A DNA stretch of 35,723 bases from Pseudomonadota bacterium (lineage in GTDB: Bacteria > Pseudomonadota > Gammaproteobacteria > Burkholderiales > Rhodocyclaceae). Below the pieces are notes generated by a model. The model saw only the letters and a list, made by a program, of their open reading frames with translations, was not told the origin of the DNA and ran no database searches. Location of the stretch: the NCBI GenBank assembly GCA_008501585.1, contig QQUN01000008.1, forward strand, positions 1 to 35,723, given 5' to 3'. The translations under genes and the position numbers were made by a program. Positions 32,623 through 35,723 of the stretch are shown piece after piece (positions within the stretch are counted from its first letter, which is position 1; each line of letters begins with the position of its first letter).

Positions 32623-33906
32623 TCAGGAGACCGCCGTCAGCAGCACGGCACTGCGCTCGATCAGCCAGATTGACGCAACGGCAATGCACGGCACCACCAG
32701 CGCATGCTGGTAGCGCAGGCGCGGATGGCGCCAGGCGCGGTGCACCGCCCACAGCACCGGCGCGGCCACCAGCGACAGCGCCAGCTGGCCCAGCTCGATG
32801 CCGAGGTTGAAACCGAGCACCACGCTGACGAAGCTGCCGCTGAGCGCCGGCGCCACCGACTGCAGGGCGAACGAGAAGCCGAAGCCGTGCACCAGCCCCA
32901 CGCCGAACACCGCCGGCGCCAGCAGGGGGCGCTCGCGGTCGCCGAGAATGCGCACGCCGGCGTAGATGATCGAGGCGGCAATCGCCAGTTCGACCGCCGG
33001 CGCGAACCAGGCCAGCGCGCTCAACCCGCCCAGCGCGCCGACGCACAGGGTGATCGAATGCCCGGCCGTAAAGGCCAGCGAACTGGTCAGGAAGCGCGCC
33101 ACGCCACCGGCGCCGAGCAGCAGCACGAGGATGAACAGCACATGGTCCAGGCCGATCAGCACATGCTCGAAACCCGACACCATGTAGCCGACAAGGCCCT
33201 CGGGCGCAGCGTCGGCCCGGGCGGGGCCGGGCGCGTCCGGCGCGCCGAGCACCAGCTGCAGCGGGCCGAGGCTCTGGTAGCGGTCGACCTGCCCGTCGTC
33301 GTGATGGCGACGCACGATGTTGACCGCACGCGCCGCCAGTTCGGGCCATTCCCGGGCGCTGCCGGCGAGCACCGGGGCGGCGCCGGGGGGCGGCGCTTCG
33401 AAGCGCAGGTGCAGGCTGACCACCGCATCGGCCAGATCGAGCTCGGCCGCCTCGCCCAGCACCAGGCCCGGCGGGACGGACTGTTCCACCGCCGGCAGAT
33501 AGGTGAAGGGATCGCGCCCGGCAAGGGTGTCGATACGTGCCCCTTCGAGCCGGCCGGGGAGGCCGTCGAGGCGCAGCGCCTCGCGCAGGCGCGCACGCAG
33601 CGCGTCGGGGTCGCGATGCAGGGCCGGCATGTCCACTGCCAGGCGGCCGTCGGCATCGCGGCGCAGGAAGGGCGGCGGCGGCGTGTTGCCGCCCGCCTGC
33701 CAGTCGGGCGGCAACAGGACCATCGCCAGCGGCAACTGCACGTAGGCCTGGAGCGCGCCGTCGCGCGGCGCCAGGTGCACGATGCGCGCCATGAAATCCT
33801 GGACATGGGCCGTCGCCGCGCTGCCGAAACCCAGCAGCGCGGCGCTCAGCGCCAGGGCGCGCAGCCAGCGCGCCCGGCGCCCGGCGCTTACTGGCGCGGG
33901 TCCCAC
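32623..33906 (-). CDS. Exported HupE/UreJ-family membrane protein
   Basis: The 427-residue protein has a signal peptide (cut near ATA, residue 33) and a periplasmic domain of about 200 residues. The C-terminal half is a HupE/UreJ-type membrane domain from about residue 240. It has the conserved histidine motifs GFEHVLIGLDHVLF (245-258), AGHS (282-285), HGFGF (340-344) and FNLGIELGQ (366-374). HupE/UreJ proteins are linked to nickel or other metal uptake. This long form with a periplasmic domain is common next to unrelated oxidoreductases and its substrate is unknown. The GTG at 33906 is the only start before the signal peptide and overlaps the VOC gene by 19 bases, so translation is coupled. 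Confidence 0.85.
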   Translation of the reverse strand: MGPAPVSAGRRARWLRALALSAALLGFGSAATAHVQDFMARIVHLAPRDGALQAYVQLPLAMVLLPPDWQAGGNTPPPPFLRRDADGRLAVDMPALHRDPDALRARLREALRLDGLPGRLEGARIDTLAGRDPFTYLPAVEQSVPPGLVLGEAAELDLADAVVSLHLRFEAPPPGAAPVLAGSAREWPELAARAVNIVRRHHDDGQVDRYQSLGPLQLVLGAPDAPGPARADAAPEGLVGYMVSGFEHVLIGLDHVLFILVLLLGAGGVARFLTSSLAFTAGHSITLCVGALGGLSALAWFAPAVELAIAASIIYAGVRILGDRERPLLAPAVFGVGLVHGFGFSFALQSVAPALSGSFVSVVLGFNLGIELGQLALSLVAAPVLWAVHRAWRHPRLRYQHALVVPCIAVASIWLIERSAVLLTAVS

Positions 33907-34502
33907 AGCCGCTCGCGCATGGTCTGTTCATAGCCGCGGCCCTCGGGCGCGGTGACCAGTTCCAGCTGCATGCCCCAGGGCGACATGAAGTAGATCCAGG
34001 TCAGGCCCTTGAGCGGCCCGTCGGTGAACAGGTGCGGTTCGCCGAGGAACTTCACGCCCTTGGCTTGCATGTTGGCCATTGCCGCCTTCAGGTCATCCAC
34101 ATAGAAGGCGATATGGTGGCCGCCCACGTCGCTGTTCTTCGGCGGCTGGGCTTTCTGGTCGGGCGAGGTGTATTCGAAGATCTCGAAGTTGGTGCCGTTG
34201 CCGCAGCGCACCAGGTGGGCGACCGGGATCACGGCGCGCGGGTTGACGTTGAGGTTCTCCTTCATCCAGTTGTCCTTGAACGGGCCGAAGGGGCCGATGG
34301 TGAAGAAGGCCTTGCAGCCCATCACGCCGACGAAGAAGTCGACCGCCTGCTGGGCGTCGGGCACGGTGAAGCCGAAATGTTCGACGCCGCGCATGCCGGG
34401 CGCGCTGTCGGCCTGGACGGCCGGCACGGTGGCCGCCATGGCGACGGCAAGGAGGCCGTGGCGCAGCCAGCGCCCGGCGCGGGAGGAGAGGGTGTGGGTC
34501 AT
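33888..34502 (-). CDS. Exported VOC-fold (glyoxalase/dioxygenase superfamily) protein
   Basis: The 204-residue product carries a signal peptide (1-31, cut near VQADS). The VOC fold has all four metal-ligand positions plausible: H42 in VEHFGF, E107/E110 in NFEIFEY, H129/H130 in GGHHIAFYV and E181 in MQLELV. VOC enzymes include glyoxalase I, extradiol dioxygenases and epimerases, and most are cytoplasmic; export is unusual. AAGGA lies ten bases before the ATG at 34502. The gene overlaps the HupE-type gene, so the pair probably works together in the envelope. The reaction is unknown. Confidence 0.85.
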   Translation of the reverse strand: MTHTLSSRAGRWLRHGLLAVAMAATVPAVQADSAPGMRGVEHFGFTVPDAQQAVDFFVGVMGCKAFFTIGPFGPFKDNWMKENLNVNPRAVIPVAHLVRCGNGTNFEIFEYTSPDQKAQPPKNSDVGGHHIAFYVDDLKAAMANMQAKGVKFLGEPHLFTDGPLKGLTWIYFMSPWGMQLELVTAPEGRGYEQTMRERLWDPRQ

Positions 34503-34567
34503 GGTCTGGTGTCCTTGTTGGGGTTCTCGGGGGTGTTGCCTGTGTTGCCGACACGCTGCACCGATCG

Positions 34568-34598
34568 AAAAAACCGGGGCGCCGCCAGGCGGCGCCCC
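34568..34598 (-). terminator. Rho-independent terminator downstream of the GMC gene
   Basis: On the minus strand an 11-base-pair stem (GGGGCGCCGCC/GGCGGCGCCCC, tight centre) is followed by GG and six T. It lies about 70 bases past the GMC stop codon and only 66 bases before the VOC ATG. Another hairpin (GCCGCCGG/CCGGCGGC) lies between, near 34632-34656. Confidence 0.82.
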
Positions 34599-34666
34599 CA
34601 AAGTTCACGCGAGGAGGCGCGCGTTCGACATGCCGCCGGGTGATGCCTCCGGCGGCGGGAGCCGGA

Positions 34667-35723
34667 TCACAGTTCGCGGCGGCGCATGGCCCCGGCGATG
34701 TACTCGGCCTGGCGGATGGCCAGCGCGACGATGGTCAGCGTCGGGTTGGCGGCACCGCTGGAGGTGAACTGGCTGCCGTCGGAGACGAACAGATTCTTGA
34801 TGTCATGCGTCTGCCCCCACTTGTTCACCACGCCGTCGCGCGCCTTCTCGCTCATCCGGTTGGTGCCCATGTTGTGGCTGGCCGGATAGGGCGGCATGTC
34901 GATCACGCGGGTGGCGCCGACGGCTTCGGACAACTTGCGCCACTGGGCCAGGCCATGGCGGCGCATGGCAGCGTCGTTGGTGTGGTCGGTCTTGGTGACG
35001 ATGGGGATGGGCAGGCCGTGCTGGTCCTTCTCGGTCGGGTGCAGGGTGATGCTGTTTTCCTCCTGCGCCAGATCCTCGCCGCACACCCACACGCAGCTCA
35101 TGTGGTCGAACTTCTCCAGCGCGGAGCTGACCTCACGCCCCCAGCCGCCGGGCTTCATGAAGGCCGCGGCGAAGGGCAGGTGCAGGGCCAGACCTTCGAG
35201 GTGGTAGCCGCCCAGGAAGCCGCGGTCGGGGTTGTTGGGCACCTCGTCGGAGACCACCGCGGCAATGTCGAAGCCGCGATACATGTACACCGGCCCCGGG
35301 TTGATGGTCAGCGCGGCGGCGGTGGTGTGGTTCATGTAGTTGCGCCCGACCTGGCCGGAGGAGTTGGCCAGGCCGTTGGGGAACAGGCTGGAGGCGGAGT
35401 TGAGCAGCAGGCGCGGCGACTCGATCGAGTTGCCGGCCACGCATACCACGCGCGCTTTCTGCAGATGCTGCTTGCCGTCCTTGTCGGCGTAGAGCACGCC
35501 GGTGGCCTTGCCGCTCTTGTCATGCTCGATGCGCAGCACCATGCTCTGCGGGCGCAGCTCGGCGTGGCCGGTCTTCATCGCGCGCGGGATCTCGGAGTAC
35601 AGCGTCGACCACTTGGCGCCGATCTTGCAGCCCTGCATGCAGAAGCCGATCTGCTGGCAGGCCGGTCGGCCGTCGTTGGGCCGGGTGTTGGAGGCCACCG
35701 GGCGCACGATGTCCTTGTAGCCG
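34667..35723 (-). CDS. GMC-family oxidoreductase, C-terminal part (cut by right edge)
   Basis: About 352 C-terminal codons are present. The frame stays open to the window edge, so the N-terminal FAD-binding loop lies outside. Seen are CKIGAKWSTLYSEIPRA, VVCVAGNSIESPRLLLNSAS (flavin-domain strand), and the C-terminal domain with the active-site histidine in YPASHNMGTNRMSE. The closing SDGSQFTSSGAANPTLTIVALAIR has the usual partner residue (N in AANPT). GMC enzymes oxidise alcohols, sugars or aldehydes. The many cysteines before the first flavin strand (ACQQIGFCMQGCKIG) suggest the gluconate/sorbose-type subgroup that passes electrons to a cytochrome. The substrate is unknown. Confidence 0.9.
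   Translation of the reverse strand, partial: GYKDIVRPVASNTRPNDGRPACQQIGFCMQGCKIGAKWSTLYSEIPRAMKTGHAELRPQSMVLRIEHDKSGKATGVLYADKDGKQHLQKARVVCVAGNSIESPRLLLNSASSLFPNGLANSSGQVGRNYMNHTTAAALTINPGPVYMYRGFDIAAVVSDEVPNNPDRGFLGGYHLEGLALHLPFAAAFMKPGGWGREVSSALEKFDHMSCVWVCGEDLAQEENSITLHPTEKDQHGLPIPIVTKTDHTNDAAMRRHGLAQWRKLSEAVGATRVIDMPPYPASHNMGTNRMSEKARDGVVNKWGQTHDIKNLFVSDGSQFTSSGAANPTLTIVALAIRQAEYIAGAMRRREL

Overview
The window is chromosomal DNA from a GC-rich proteobacterium. The tRNA genes encode their CCA ends. The gene set (thiS-thiG-trmB-sppA, an AapJQMP-type amino-acid importer, a lipoprotein cytochrome c5, an AcoR-type activator) and the strong G/C bias at third codon positions fit a betaproteobacterium, probably near the Rhodocyclales (Azoarcus/Thauera-like). 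That placement is inferred from gene content only. The G/C third-position bias opens very long antisense frames over most real genes; I treated these as shadows.

Layout from left to right. 1-740: the N-terminal part of a VgrG-type spike protein, running off the left edge. 913-5008: a compact leftward series thiS, thiG, trmB, sppA and an MliC-type lysozyme-inhibitor lipoprotein. tRNA-Gly(CCC) follows on the opposite strand with its own promoter. 5336-6347: a cupin and a flavin reductase. 6453-8081: mutY converging on a Lon-substrate-binding-domain protein. 8222-12431: a complete polar amino-acid ABC importer (aapJ, aapQ, aapM, aapP) with a strong hairpin after the binding-protein gene. 12762-18178: a branched-chain-type binding protein with ubiX behind it, a DUF945/YdgA-like exported protein on the opposite strand, and livM/livH permease genes behind a nitronate monooxygenase. 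No ATPase genes accompany these permeases. 19162-21044: an accessory stretch with two diverged copies of a REP-like two-hairpin element, a tandem heptamer, and two unrecognised genes, one clearly AT-richer than the surroundings.

21045-28405: a TRIC/UPF0126 membrane protein, then a leftward unit LysM-FecR exoprotein, CHASE2 histidine kinase and AsmA-like protein. An OmpR-type response regulator lies just beyond mscL, which sits between the regulator and the FecR gene. I read this as one envelope-signalling locus and consider it the best candidate for a poorly described system here. 28488-30332: an MBL-fold hydrolase, tRNA-Arg(CCG), a cytochrome c5 lipoprotein with a clear promoter and a bidirectional terminator, and an Lrp/AsnC regulator with a near-perfect Lrp-type palindrome on its own promoter.

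30457-35723: a sigma-54-dependent AcoR-like activator, a HupE/UreJ-type exported membrane protein overlapping an exported VOC-fold protein, and the C-terminal part of a GMC oxidoreductase running off the right edge. A strong terminator separates the GMC gene from the VOC/HupE pair. The neighbourhood suggests an inducible oxidation pathway with periplasmic accessory proteins. That functional link is inference.
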